Shown here piece by piece: positions 21,944 through 33,462 of a stretch of DNA of 64,000 nt; position 1 is the stretch's first letter, and each line of letters begins with the position of its first letter. Where the stretch lies: the NCBI GenBank assembly GCA_033064195.1, contig JARBJD010000189.1, positions 81,545 to 145,544 on the forward strand, given 5' to 3'. Made by a program: the position numbers and the translations under genes. The notes beneath the pieces were generated by a model. It saw nothing but the letters and a program-made list of their open reading frames with translations. It had not been told where the DNA came from and searched no databases. The DNA is from Blattamonas nauphoetae (lineage: Eukaryota; Preaxostyla; Oxymonadida).

Positions 21944-23195
21944 TAGAGAGAGAGAGATGGGAGTGGGATGCGAGTTGGCTCGCTGCGGCTTGAAGCCTTC
22001 GCACTGCTCTCCATCGCATTGATTCTGAGAGAGAGAGGGAGGGAGAGAGAGATGAAGATGGGAGTGGGATGCGAGTTGGCTCGCTGCGGCTTGAAGCCTT
22101 CGCACTGCTCTCCATCGCATTGATTCTGAGAGAGAGAGAGAGGGAGAGAGAGATGAAGATGGGAGTGGGATGCGAGTTGGCTCGCTGCGGCTTGAAGCCT
22201 TCGCACTGCTCTCCATCGCATTGATTCTGAGAGAGAGAGAGAGAGAGGGAGAGAGAGATGAAGATGGGAGTGGGATGCGAGTTGGCTCGCTGCGGCTTGA
22301 AGCCTTCGCACTGCTCTCCATCGCATTGATTCTGAGAGAGAGAGAGAGGGAGAGAGAGATGAAGATGGGAGTGGGATGCGAGTTGGCTCGCTGCGGCTTG
22401 AAGCCTTCGCACTGCTCTCCATCGCATTGATTCTGAGAGAGAGAGAGAGAGAGGGAGAGAGAGATGAAGATGGGAGTGGGATGCGAGTTGGCTCGCTGCG
22501 GCTTGAAGCCTTCGCACTGCTCTCCATCGCATTGATTCTGAGAGAGAGAGAGAGGGAGAGAGAGATGAAGATGGGAGTGGGATGCGAGTTGGCTCGCTGC
22601 GGCTTGAAGCCTTCGCACTGCTCTCCATCGCATTGATTCTGAGAGAGAGAGAGGGAGAGAGAGATGAAGATGGGAGTGGGATGCGAGTTGGCTCGCTGCG
22701 GCTTGAAGCCTTCGCACTGCTCTCCATCGCATTGATTCTGAGAGAGAGAGAGAGGGAGAGAGAGATGAAGATGGGAGTGGGATGCGAGTTGGCTCGCTGC
22801 GGCTTGAAGCCTTCGCACTGCTCTCCATCGCATTGATTCTGAGAGAGAGAGAGAGGGAGAGAGAGATGAAGATGGGAGTGGGATGCGAGTTGGCTCGCTG
22901 CGGCTTGAAGCCTTCGCACTGCTCTCCATCGCATTGATTCTGAGAGAGAGAGAGAGAGAGGGAGAGAGATGAAGATGGGAGTGGGATGCGAGTTGGCTCG
23001 CTGCGGCTTGAAGCCTTCGCACTGCTCTCCATCGCATTGATTCTGAGAGAGAGAGAGAGGGAGAGAGAGATGAAGATGGGAGTGGGATGCGAGTTGGCTC
23101 GCTGCGGCTTGAAGCCTTCGCACTGCTCTCCATCGCATTGATTCTGAGAGAGAGAGAGAGAGAGGGAGAGAGAGATGAAGATGGGAGTGGGTTGC
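21944..23195. repeat. Minisatellite of about 103-bp units with internal GA microsatellite, about 12 copies
   Basis: Each unit consists of a conserved core of about 75 bp (GATGGGAGTGGGATGCGAG through CATTGATTCTGAGAG) followed by a (GA)n(GG)(GA)n tract of variable length. About twelve full units and a final partial one are present. The cores are almost identical and only the GA tract varies, so the array was homogenised recently. The last unit degrades at GGGAGTGGGTTGCGG. Long open frames on the minus strand through this array are by-products of the repeat. Confidence 0.95.
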
Positions 23196-23423
23196 GGAAG
23201 CTCGCCACTGGCTAGAGACACCGCACTACTCATCGTTTGGATTGTCGGATGAAGAGAAAGAGAGTGACGGCGAGTAGGATGGGAGTTTCGTAGTTCCAGA
23301 CATCAATGCAAATCTCTCATTCTGTTGAAAGTCGTCTCCACTCGTGTTGATAAACCGGAGTGGATGGAACTTTGTGAGACAAAATTGGATATGCGAACCG
23401 AATTGAACATCATCAAATCTGTG
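23196..23423. other. Short spacer between minisatellite and transposon
   Basis: No gene is evident. The sequence continues at 25,571 on the other side of the transposon, so the two stretches are one original locus split at a TA. Confidence 0.5.
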
Positions 23424-23900
23424 TACCGTCGTTGAACAAGCCGTCCAGTTGGACAACCCGTCCACATTTGGTATGAAGTCAAACTTTCGTCTCATTTTTC
23501 TCTTCATATACTTCTCTTTTCCCATATTTCCATTTCATTACTGTTTCATTCACTTATTTCAACAAATTTTTTGGTGAATTGAATTTTTTAATCTCTTCTT
23601 GATCTTGTTCTCATTGATCTCCCCTCAAGTCTTTTCTCAGTCAACTGCTTCATAGAACGAGTCTGGATCTCTGACTTCTTTGTTGACAGTTTCATTGCAG
23701 GTTGCGCTTTTCGTTTCTCGTCATGTTTCCGTTTTGGCTTTCTTTCTCTCTGTTTGACAGTGGACTTCCGGAGGATGATCTTCTTTGGTTTGAACTGTCT
23801 TGCTTTCTTCCTTTCTTCTTTTCTTTTGAATTGCCTCCTTCTTCATCATTTTCTCAATCATCTCTTTGTACTCAGAAGAATTCCAGGTCTCACCACTTTT

Positions 23901-25306
23901 CTACAGCCACAAAAGATTCATCATCAATATTTGACAGGTTTGTCTGTATTGATTGTGATTTTCGTCAGCCTCAAAAGGAATACGATCGATGAGTGGCTGC
24001 GAATTTAAATCAGAGATTCCACATCTCTGAAAGGCCAACTCGATCGTGCTGATCGAGAAGGCCTTCTCGACGGCGCGCGGCAAAGCATAAGCGATTGCTT
24101 CTCGATGAGCTTGTTGAGTGAACGGGCATGGAGGTGTGTAGAATCGTTGGTACATGTTTTTGAGGCTTTGGAAGACTTTGTCGTCCAATGGTTGGGTCAG
24201 ATTTGTTGTGTTGGGGGAAGCGTTAATATCATGATATTGTTTTCTATTGCAGTTTTGGAAAGATTAGACGAAAAGTGCGATGCACAGTTGTCGAGGAGAA
24301 GGAGTGCGGTCTTTCCAGCGAGATGAGGAGCCATTCTTTTTTGTTGATGGCAGGGATGATGGTTTCCTGTAGGATGGTCGAGAATATGGTCCCATTCACA
24401 TATCCATTGGAAAACAATGAGGAACAATATCAAACTTGTGAAGTGAGTGAAACTCACTTGGTTCTTTGGCGAGAGGATACACTAGACAATGCGGAAGAGT
24501 GGTTCCATCTGCGCAAATCGTGCTTGCTAGAGTGAAGTTGGGGATCTTTTGAGTCTGAATTTGAACGGGTGGTGGGGTCCCAGCTTGATGAATGACAGTT
24601 TGAGCTTTTCTTTCCGTCATTGAGAAGCCAGTCTCATCGTAGTTAAAAATTAGCTCCTGTTGGACTTGGTATTCTGTGACAACGTCTTTCAAAAGGGAAA
24701 TCCAAGTGTTCATATTCTCAGCGTTCGCTGATTTAATTTTTGAGAGATCCATCCTTATTGGTTTGGAGAAAATGAGATCGGGGTTGGAGTCGCAAAAAGT
24801 CCAGGCCCATGATCTATCCAGTGTGGTTTCCCGTGCAGTAGCGCTAGGTGAAGTGCGCATGATCTTCTGAATCTGGAAAATTAAAAAAGAAAAGACCATA
24901 CTCGTGTTTGGACTTGTGATCTAGTGATCGGAGTTTTTTGTTGAACTTTTTGCTTCATCCATCCGACTAACAGATTCATCTCCCTTGGAGGGACTTTCGA
25001 TTGCCGTCCTGATTGTCGGATAGCTCGGCCTTCACGAAATGCTCTTCTTGCCCTCGAGAGCGAACGGCTGTGGATTCCCGTGATGGTTTGTATGATCCCG
25101 CCACGGATTTTCATCACTTTTTCGAGTTTGAGAAGATATAGGAGCTTGTCTTCAGATTTGATCTTCTTTTTCTTCAGAAGACTCTCCACTTCACGGAGAT
25201 TCCTCCACCAATCAGCTGAACGTTGTTTCGTTGTCTTATTCTGAAAGAGGAGAAATGATTGAAGGAGATGGAGAAACAAGAAGTCGAATATGTCACGAAA
25301 TACCAT
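23901..25306 (-). pseudogene. DDE_1-superfamily transposase with homopolymer frameshifts (family 2)
   Basis: Exon 1 (to 24,902) carries a helix-turn-helix region (SLSRARRAFREGRAIRQSGRQ) and ends at QVQTR. After a 29-nt intron, exon 2 begins IQKIMRTSPS and contains the first catalytic Asp in FNYDETGFS, the conserved ICADGTTLPHC, the second Asp in LLLLDNCASH and the third near QP.DDKVFQSL. The C-terminal motif FQRCGISDLN follows. Three frame breaks fall at short homopolymers (a T run near 24,415, an A run near 24,340 and a C run near 24,213). One extra base at each would restore continuity. It may thus be either a recent pseudogene or an intact gene with sequencing errors. Confidence 0.85.
24873..24901 (-). 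other. 29-nt intron in family-2 transposase
   Basis: GTATGG donor and TTTTCCAG acceptor on the minus strand. Splicing joins QVQTR to IQKIMRT in phase 0. The position matches the introns in the other two transposase families of the window. Confidence 0.75.
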
Positions 25307-25570
25307 GAATGTGCGGATGATAGGGTATCGTGATCACTGGATGACGAGAAACGGGACAAGCAAAATATAGGGGAGATCAATGAGAACAAGATCAAGAAGA
25401 GATTAAAAAATTCAATTCACCAAAAAATTTGTTGAAATAAGTGAATGAAACAGTAATGAAATGGAAATATGGGAAAAGAGAAGTATATGAAGAGAAAAAT
25501 GAGACGAAAGTTTGACTTCATACCAAATGTGGACGGGTTGTCCAACTGGACGGCTTGTTCAACGACGGTA

Positions 25571-26091
25571 TCACTGTTCAACAAGCTCCCCTCAGACTTC
25601 TTGAAATTTGGACAATCTGTTTTGAATCGAGTCTAGTAAAGTCAGATGGGTTTGCTCTTCGGATTTCCAAACGATGTGTTTTCTCTGATTCTCTATCAAA
25701 AATTTAGGTTTGATTTCATGATATTTCTCTTCTACTGTCTTCTTTTATCAAGCATAGTACACTGCTTTCTGATTCCTTGAAAATACGCTCTTTTCTTCCT
25801 CCACGACTGGATCATCATTTTTCCCAAGCTGGTTGTACGAGACCCTTGAATGCGCCCAGCACCCTATGTCTTCTCTGAGTTGTTCCGGTATCGTCCTTTG
25901 TTGTCTTCTTTTTTCCAATCGAATACTCTCCTCATTCTCTCAGCACACGATCACGAAAAAAGTTGAAGAATGTGCTCAACAATGATGTAGAAATCTTGAT
26001 ATGGAATTTTGAATGAAAATTTTGAAAGATAATCGAATGTCGACACATGAGACAGACAGAGGTTTGACACTTTTTTCCTTTTTGATGAAAA
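25571..26091. other. Upstream region of the second surface gene, no gene seen
   Basis: AT-rich, with no convincing frame. The first recognisable residues of the downstream surface protein appear inside the beta-helix-like region, so its 5' part is missing here and not merely unannotated. Confidence 0.45.
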
Positions 26092-29000
26092 ATGCAATTC
26101 TACAGTTTTACGTTTGACATGACGAGTTACAAATTCCTCAACATTCCGACCGACTGTACAAATCTCGCTCCATCCGACCAGCATCCAATCTACACGCTCG
26201 CCCATCGAACGAGATCGAATCGCATCGACATCACAAACGGCGTGGAAGGGCAGGATGTCGAAATCACTCGCTGTACCTTCTACAAAATGACGAACTCAAA
26301 CGGGGCTCCAGCCATCCATTTTCACGGAACGGTCGGAAACACCAAAATCGACGAGTGCTCCTTCTTCGATTGCAATGGAACCAGCACCTGGGCAGGTGCT
26401 GTGCATGTTTCTTCCGATTTGAGACTGCTTGCATCAATCACGTTCTCGTCGTGTGTCGTAGTTCGGACAACGAGTTCTGTGGATTATGGGGGGCTGTCAG
26501 ACTCAGAGCAAAGACGTCGTACACTTTGTCGGATTGTGTGTTCTTCCAAACGAACAGCGTTCGGGACGGATCAGCGCTCTCAATCGACAGCTCACTTGTT
26601 GGATATGAATCAACAATCTCCAACACGACATTCGATTGTTGTACTGCGTCTTCGGAAAGTGATGGATCAACACTGTTCCTCAAGAACTGCTTCTCTACCG
26701 TCATGTCATGTCTTCGATTCATCGACACTCAAAACGATCAAGCGAGAGATATCTACGGCACAAGCCTCTATTTCCCGATCGATGCAACGACAGTGAAGAA
26801 CTGTGAATCCACTCGATCGACACTCATCGGAACAGCACAATATAGCAACGGATCAGTCGTCTCTTTTGACGATTTATTCACAACCATCACTCACCAGACA
26901 GTGGTGAAGTCGTTTACGATAATTGACGACCAGAATGGCAAAGCAACATTCACAATCGAAGTTGAACATGACGTGATAGGGGAGTTGGTCGTTGTGGTGG
27001 AGAATTTGGAGAGCACACGCCCATCCTCTCCTCCACCCATCCCTCGCTCGCTCGCATTCTCCTTCCCAACAGCAGCGAAGATAGCAACTCGCACAGTTGA
27101 TGTGGGAGACACTGAACTGATCCAATCTGCAGCGGCTGAATACAAGCTAAGAAGAGCAGGGATCGCTAACTGGCTTGTGCACACACTCCGAGTGAAGTCC
27201 AGAACTGTCTCGTTCACCGACGAGACGAAGACGCAGATCGTCCTTTCACTCGATTGCGATGGGCTTGTTCGAGATGGATACTCGATTCTGGTGAAGACAG
27301 GAAGCACCGAACGAAACATCTCGCTCGCCGTTGGAAGTGATGGAAAGACGCTCCTCGCAACTGGCCAAATCTATCCGATTGATGGATCTGTTTTCACGTT
27401 CTCGACAGACTATGAAATTGTGGCTGTGAAGGATGAGTGGGGACGTGCTCTCATTGTGCCCGAGGCTGTCACCTTCCGCACGCCTGACGAACCAGCGAGA
27501 CTCATCAAAATGACACACGACGGATTCGATTCCACTGGGGAACATCTGATTATGAAAGTTCGAGGGAGGCAGATGCCTGTCGGAACATACACAATCACAT
27601 TGAGTCCTGGGGGAGAAACATTCAACGTTGTGTTTGGAGAATTGAAGGAAGGAGAGACACTGGAAGAACGAGATTCTGAACCATTCCCAATCCGAATCTT
27701 TGGAGAGAACAAGAAGATCTCGTTCGACACGTCTTACACAATCAACACTGCATTCGACGCATCAGACTCTCCAATCTTAGTCTCGCAATCGGAGACAGAA
27801 ATGACGACGCCTTCTGAACCAGCGCGGATCACAGCGATCACCGGAAAGGACTATTTGGATGATAAGAAAGAGATCAGACTGAGTTGGGAGGGACGATTGA
27901 TGAAGAAAGGTCCGTACACTGCGACGCTTTCAGTGAATGGATCATCGACAGCGAAGACAACACTCACTCTTCCATTCGATTCTTCTGAATCAACATCGAC
28001 GACGACAGAAACACTGTTCAAATCAGCATCGAATGGTCTGAAATACAGCACCACGTATGTTGTGACAGGAGTGAAAGACAAATTAGATGAACCCGTGTTC
28101 TACAACTCTGGGATGACATTCACGACCATTGCTGAACCGACTCGTCTTCTGTCGATATCATCTCAAGTGAATTGTACGGATCTGAACACGACGACGCTGA
28201 CACTGACTGGCCATCAAGTGGCGACTGGAACTGCGACGCTGACAGTTGTTCTGTCGTCGGTTGTGGTTGGATTAGAAACAGACTCCGACAAGATTAATCT
28301 TCCCGTGTCATTCACGCGATCTGGAGATAAGTCGACAGGAACAGTGTTGATCCCTCTGAACCCGACACCGAAGCTCGCGTATAGTAGGACATATCGAATA
28401 GTGTCTCTGTCGTCAGCGGATTACATCGACACAACACTCACCTTCTCGACGCCTTCTCAACCTGGAAGGATCAAAACAGTTGAGCCGTTGACATATGGGA
28501 TCTTGGATACTGAGGTGACGATCACCGTGACTGGCGTTCATTGTCCATCGTCGGACGTCATCATCACGTTGAGGAAAGACGGGACTTCGGAAGAAACGAA
28601 TCTGACGTTCACGTGTGTTTCAGATCAAAAGTTTGAGTACACAGCGACAGTGTGGAGTGCGACAGGGAATGTGGAGTTGGTTGAGGGAGCGACGTACACA
28701 CTTGTGAAGACAGGAACGAGTGGAGTGTTTGTTGATTCTGGGCTGAAGGTTGCGATTGGTGCAGCATCATCTCGAATTGTGTCATTGGGAGATTTCACAA
28801 ATGGAGATGACCTGAACACGACGAGGATTGCTGTGACTGGAGAGAAGATGAGTGCTGGGACGTACACACTAAGATTTTTGGACTCGACTCACTATCAAGC
28901 AACTGGAGATGAGAACTTCGTTGAGACGGAAATTGTGTTCACGACAGAGACAGAAGGAACGATGCTGATCAATCTTTATCCCACCGCCCAACTGATCTAC

Positions 29001-29721
29001 GGACACACTTACTCGATCAAATCGTTCACAATACCAGAATATGTGTCAGAGAAAGTGATCAACCATATCACGACGTTGACAGCGCCCACCGAACCGAGCC
29101 GATTGGAGGGCGTAACACCAGTTCTGAGTGACGACGAACAAAATGTGATTCTGATGTTTGAAGGAAGAGCGTTCGGTTTTAGTGTGTACGAACTCACCCT
29201 CCAACAAGCTACATCAAACAGTGAGATTGTTATTTCTCTTGTTCGCAATGAGGATGGAACACTTTCTTGCTCAATCTCCACTGACAACTCATCACCAAAA
29301 CGTGTTGTCTTCGGTGAAGTTTACACGATCTCACAGATCACGAAAGACTCTGCTCCAATCATCATCAACCCAGAAGCCAAGCAATTCACTGTCCCGTTCT
29401 CGCCACTCCTCAAGTCCATCTCGTTCGAGTTCACAAACTCACAATGCACATCCTTCAAACTGGTTCTGACAGCTGAACACGTCAACATCGATCGCAAATA
29501 TAGTCAGGACAAAACCCGATACTTTGATTTAACCCGATACCCTCCGTGGTACCGCTGGTGTCCATCATTTTTTTGTTGATGACATTTCCTCCACAATCAC
29601 TTTTCATCATTTCATCTTTTTGTTTTCAAGTGGAAGAATGAGTAATAAACGATCATCATTTGAAAACCAGAACTGGTAATTGTGAATGTTGATGAAGTGA
29701 AATGTGATCAGACCCACAACA

Positions 29722-31350
29722 ATGGAAAAGGACAGCCCGATCTCGCCTCCACTTTCACCACGAGATGTTTCACATCTCATGAGTGGAAGTGACATCAGAT
29801 CACTTCCATCTCGCGTGGAAAGAGGATTAAAGATTTACGCAGAACAGAACGTGACGCTTGATACTGTCGTCCAAGCCGGAGTCTGCAGCGAAGCGGCACT
29901 AAAGAGAGGAAGGAGAGCGGAAAAAGAAAATCGCCCACCAGGAAAAGATGGAAGACCGACACTATTGACAACTCAAGACGAAAATGAGTTGTATGATAAA
30001 ATTCTGACCAAGATCGCTGAGAAAAAACCGATGAAAAAAGCGGAGATCCTCCAAGAAGTCTTATTTTTTTCACTTTTTTTCCGTTTTTAGATGAATATCA
30101 TCTATTCAAAGAGTCCTAGATTCAATCCTGATCACCCGTCATTGAGTATGTGGAATGTCAACGCATTCCTAAAACGTCATTCTCTCCTCGACTCTATGAA
30201 ACCCGGATATTTAGACCCAGACCGATTGAAAGCATCCACTCTTGCTAACATTGTCGGTTGGTACGAACTGCTGGAGAGTACTGTGAGATTGGAAAACATC
30301 CACGATGACTTGATATTCAACTTGGACGAATCATCTCTCCGGATCGGAGAGGACAATTCTTCTCTGGTCGTTTACTTTGCTGGCGAACAATGTCCTCCAA
30401 TTCCTTCCGCTTCTCGCGTACAAAATGCGACACTCGTTGGAACGGTCAATTCCACTGGAATCCATCTTGATCCCATTTTACTATGGCCGTCCAAGCTTCC
30501 CGTAAAAGAATTCGAAAAATTTCCACAACAGCACATTCATGTCGAATACAACGAGTCAGGATGGATGAATACGAAAACATACATCGAAATTATGTCAAAT
30601 CACATCATTCCAGAAATCGTCGCATTTCGGCAACAAATCCACAAGACCAATCGGAATGCACTCCTACTGATGGATGGGCATCTTACAAGGCGAAATCCGG
30701 AAATCATTTCTCTCTGTCAACAAAACCACATCCACATACTCCTCTACCCATCTCACACCTCGCACATTCTTCAGGTGTGTGATCAGTTTGTTTTCTCGAA
30801 TCTGAAGCAACAACTCAAAAGATTATTCGTTCCTCCATCGACGTCGAGCATAGTCGAATATCGCACGAATCTCGCGAAGGCACTTCCTGACGCTCTGAGA
30901 GAAGCGTTTAAATCTTCTTCGATTTTAGCCTCATTTAATCGATGTGGCTGTTATCCAATTTCGCTCGAAGCGGCTGTGCAGAATCTGAAAAGATTTTGTC
31001 CTCAAATTGATATTACCTTTCTTGAAGAATTTCGCACTCGAACCAACCTCAACATGAAACCAAGTTCGTTTCTACCTCCCGATGAGGTCGTAACAAATCA
31101 CGGATCACTGTTGACAACTTTTCACGACACTGTAAAATTACCTGGACGGAAACAGACACTCATCACGGATTTTGCAGTTCGTCGCGATCGTAATTCTCGC
31201 GATTCTCAATCAAGTATCCTGAGGGGACGACCAACTCCACGTCGACGTCGAAGCCACTCCCGATCTGAAAGTGAGGGAGCGTGTCCCGAACCTCGGAGAA
31301 GGATCAATCGGCGTGAGATGGTGCGTGATGATGATGAACAAGAATCCTGA
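29722..31350 (+). CDS. pogo/Tigger-like DDE transposase, intact, one 33-nt intron
   Basis: Exon 1 (29,722-30,057) starts MEKDSPISPP and encodes a DNA-binding region with a helix-turn-helix of the psq/CENP-B type (around ALKRGRRAEKENRPPGKDGR). Exon 2 (30,091-31,350) encodes 419 residues of DDE_1-type catalytic core. The acidic triad is visible as Asp79 in FNLDESSL, Asp195 in LLLMDGHL and Asp231 in LQVCDQFVF, giving the DD35D spacing of pogo-like enzymes. The C-terminus is basic (RRRRSHSRSE), perhaps a nuclear-localisation region. Length and triad look complete and there are no stops. It should cut at the TATAGTC tips of its own copies. The frame is also open 18 bases upstream with a GTG. Confidence 0.92.
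30058..30090 (+). other. 33-nt intron in family-3 transposase
   Basis: GTCTTA donor, a T-rich body and a TTTTTAG acceptor. It is phase 0 between ILQE and MNIIYSK, and the unspliced frame hits the TAG of the acceptor. The inverted copy has the same intron two bases shorter (31 nt) because of T-run variation, which supports it being non-coding. Confidence 0.8.
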
Positions 31351-32838
31351 ATCTATCGCAGGCAAGTATCAATTTTGCACGTAATATATTTGATTCACTT
31401 CATTTTCAAGTATTCTCCAGTTATGACCTATTTTGAATCCAACATATTTCGTAAAACGGGAGAAAGAAGCCAAAAAATAAATGATGTGTCTAGATCAACA
31501 CCGAAACAGTATCGGGTTTTATCAAAGTATCGGGTTTTGTCCAGACTATACACTTTGAGATTGGAATCTGGGGAGACATTCGCTGTCACGTTCTCGACAC
31601 CCGAGAAAGGAGAAACAGAATCGCATCCGATTGGAGCGAACGGCACTCTCGACTATGGAACAGAATACACAATCGCTGAACTGATCGCCGATTCAAGTGT
31701 TCATCCAATGAGGAAGCAAGTGGACAAGTTCACGACACTACCAAAGCCAGCAGAACGGATTGTTGTGGTGGACAGGACAGGAAGTGGTGAGACGGAAGAA
31801 TGTGGAGGAACAGACAAACCATGTGATTCGGTGCGAAGAGGATGGGAAGTGGGGATGATGAGAGATGGAGAGAACGGACAGCCAGTTGTGGTGAAGGTGA
31901 GGAGAGAGGTGGGGTTCGGGGGAAGAGTAGCTGTGGGAGAACGAACACTGAGAATCTGCTCGGAATCGAGTGTGATGAGTCGAATGATTGCAGAAGCAGG
32001 AACTGAAGATGGAAGTGAGACTGGGAAAGGACTGGTGAACGTGGTTGGAGGACGGGTGGTTGTGAACGACATCCTTCTCGTTCTTCCGATCTTGTCGCCA
32101 CTGGAGTCGTCTCGTGCGTTGAGTGTGATGTGGGGATGGGGAGAGGTTCGTCTGTCGTCAGTTTTGATTTCGCAGAAAGAGTCGGGAAGAGTGGGGATGG
32201 GGGTGGTGTGGTTGGAGTGTGGAGTGGTTGAGATGAAGAAAGTGAAAGCTGCAAATGTGTGGATGGAAGATGGAGTTGCACTGCTGCGCGTGGAGAGTGG
32301 AATGAAGGGAGTTGGTCTGGAGATTGAAGAATGTGAGTTCGCCGACATTCACACCCTCAACTCGCCTCTCCTCTCGTTCTCCTCTCGCTCGCCATCGTCG
32401 TCTCTTCATCTCTTGACCTCTTCATTCCTCAACGTTACCTCAACGCACACACTCTCAACAGGACTGATTTCCATTGCGACGAGCCAGCCAGTGGTGACCG
32501 TGTTGGAGTGTGTGTTCTCTCGGTGTGGAGTGTTCTCTGCGTCAGGAATGGCGTTCGGCCCAACGATCTCGTTCTCTCTCTCGTCGCCCACTCCTCTGCT
32601 CTCGATCTCGTCTTGTGTCTTCACTGGATGCTTCCCATTGTCGACAGTTTCTGGTTATGTGGTGATTGCTTCGTCTTCTCTGTCTCGCGTGGATCTTGTG
32701 AACACTCGATTTGTGAATTCCGAACCGAACATGAGATGTGGGATGCTTGTTGTGTATACGAACTGTCTTCCGATTGTGGTTCGTCGGAACACGCGTTTCT
32801 CGGATTGCAGTTTGATTGTTCGACAGGCACCGTTGTGA

Positions 32839-33462
32839 CTCGCTCTCCTCCTCCATCACGATCGAATCCACTCTCTGCTTGTATCTCCAGCGCAGATTCT
32901 GGTTTTTCTTCATTTTCTGAGAATTCTTCCCTCCCCTTCTTGATTTCTCTTATCCAGGATTACTTCATCAATCTTGTTCTTGTTTTTATCATTTTCATCT
33001 CACTGACAGGAGTTTGATTCTCATTTGATGGTGGTTCTTGAAATCTCACAAATTTAAGGGCAATATACAATTCGCTAACAACGATGAATCACTCTTCATT
33101 TCGATGGAGTTAACCCTCAATCGGATCGACTCATCAGTGAATTCAGTTTTGAATTCTAATCAGAGCAACAAGTCCGGATTGACATCCACATTTCACTCAG
33201 TTCTCATCAACCATCTTGAGATACAAGCCCGCATTGCGCACGCGCGCAACATGATATCAAGATCCCACTTCTGTTTTCAGATGTCATTCTCTCAGAAGTC
33301 TCGCTATTGTCAAGCATTCGCTCCTCATTTCTCCGAACGGTTTCTCGAGCTCAACAACTGTCAGAGCACGAAAATCCTATATTCAATGAAATAAGGATTC
33401 AAGGAGGCTTCAGATGAAATGATATTGGGCCAGCCGGAACATGGATTAGTCCGAGCGTGTCA
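32839..33462. other. Spacer with duplicated upstream sequence of the surface family
   Basis: From about 33,250 (GATATCAAGATCCCACTTCTG) the sequence parallels the upstream region of the first surface gene from about 10,417, with patchy identity that becomes near-perfect in the last 40 bases before the start codon. The part before 33,250 holds no gene that I can support. Confidence 0.55.

Larger units (their letters stand above)
23424..25570 (-). mobile_element. DDE transposon, family 2, with about 202-bp inverted repeats
   Basis: The left end (23,424-23,625) and right end (25,369-25,570) are reverse complements over about 202 bp with no difference that I could find by eye. Each tip is TA, the expected target duplication; the host reads GTG-TA-TCACTG across the site. 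Inside is a frameshifted DDE transposase on the minus strand. TIRs this long are unusual for pogo/Tigger-like elements, whose TIRs are usually tens of bases. Confidence 0.9.
29499..31550 (+). mobile_element. DDE transposon, family 3, copy 1, inserted in the surface gene
   Basis: The tips are TATAGTCAGGACAAAACCCG at the left and the near-perfect reverse complement at the right (TATAGTCTGGAC... when inverted), about 42 bp with a few mismatches. The TA at 29,499 and at 31,549 is the target duplication. A second copy lies inverted at 37,385-39,434. The transposase is intact, so this is the youngest-looking family here and possibly active. Confidence 0.95.
26092..32838 (+). pseudogene. Second large surface protein: 5'-truncated, frameshifted and split by a transposon
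   Basis: The first part (26,092 to about 26,490) has the beta-helix-like turns (CTFYKMTNSNGAPAIHF) but no signal peptide. At a run of six G near 26,487 the frame shifts and the protein continues (GAVRLRAKTSYTLSDCVFF). From about 27,130 on there are some eight modules of about 95 residues closing with TP.EPAR(L/I) linkers. At a TA at 29,499 a DDE transposon is inserted. The coding sequence resumes at 31,551 in matching phase (YTLRLESGETF), reaching the family motif with CGGTDKPCDSV and a Ser-rich C-terminal region ending at 32,838. Without the insertion and the G-run shift one frame would span about 1,560 residues. Related to the gene at 10,626 by modules and C-terminal motif. Confidence 0.7.

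Noticed and set aside
21944-23195. CRISPR-like array
   Set aside because: Spacers are GA microsatellite of variable length and not unique sequences; the genome is eukaryotic.
21836-23233. Minus-strand frames of 413-465 codons through the minisatellite
   Set aside because: All three frames are open because of the repeat's length and content; no initiation context, no non-repeat domain.
29704-29721. GTG start for the family-3 transposase
   Set aside because: The ATG 18 bases downstream is the natural eukaryotic start and is kept in both copies.
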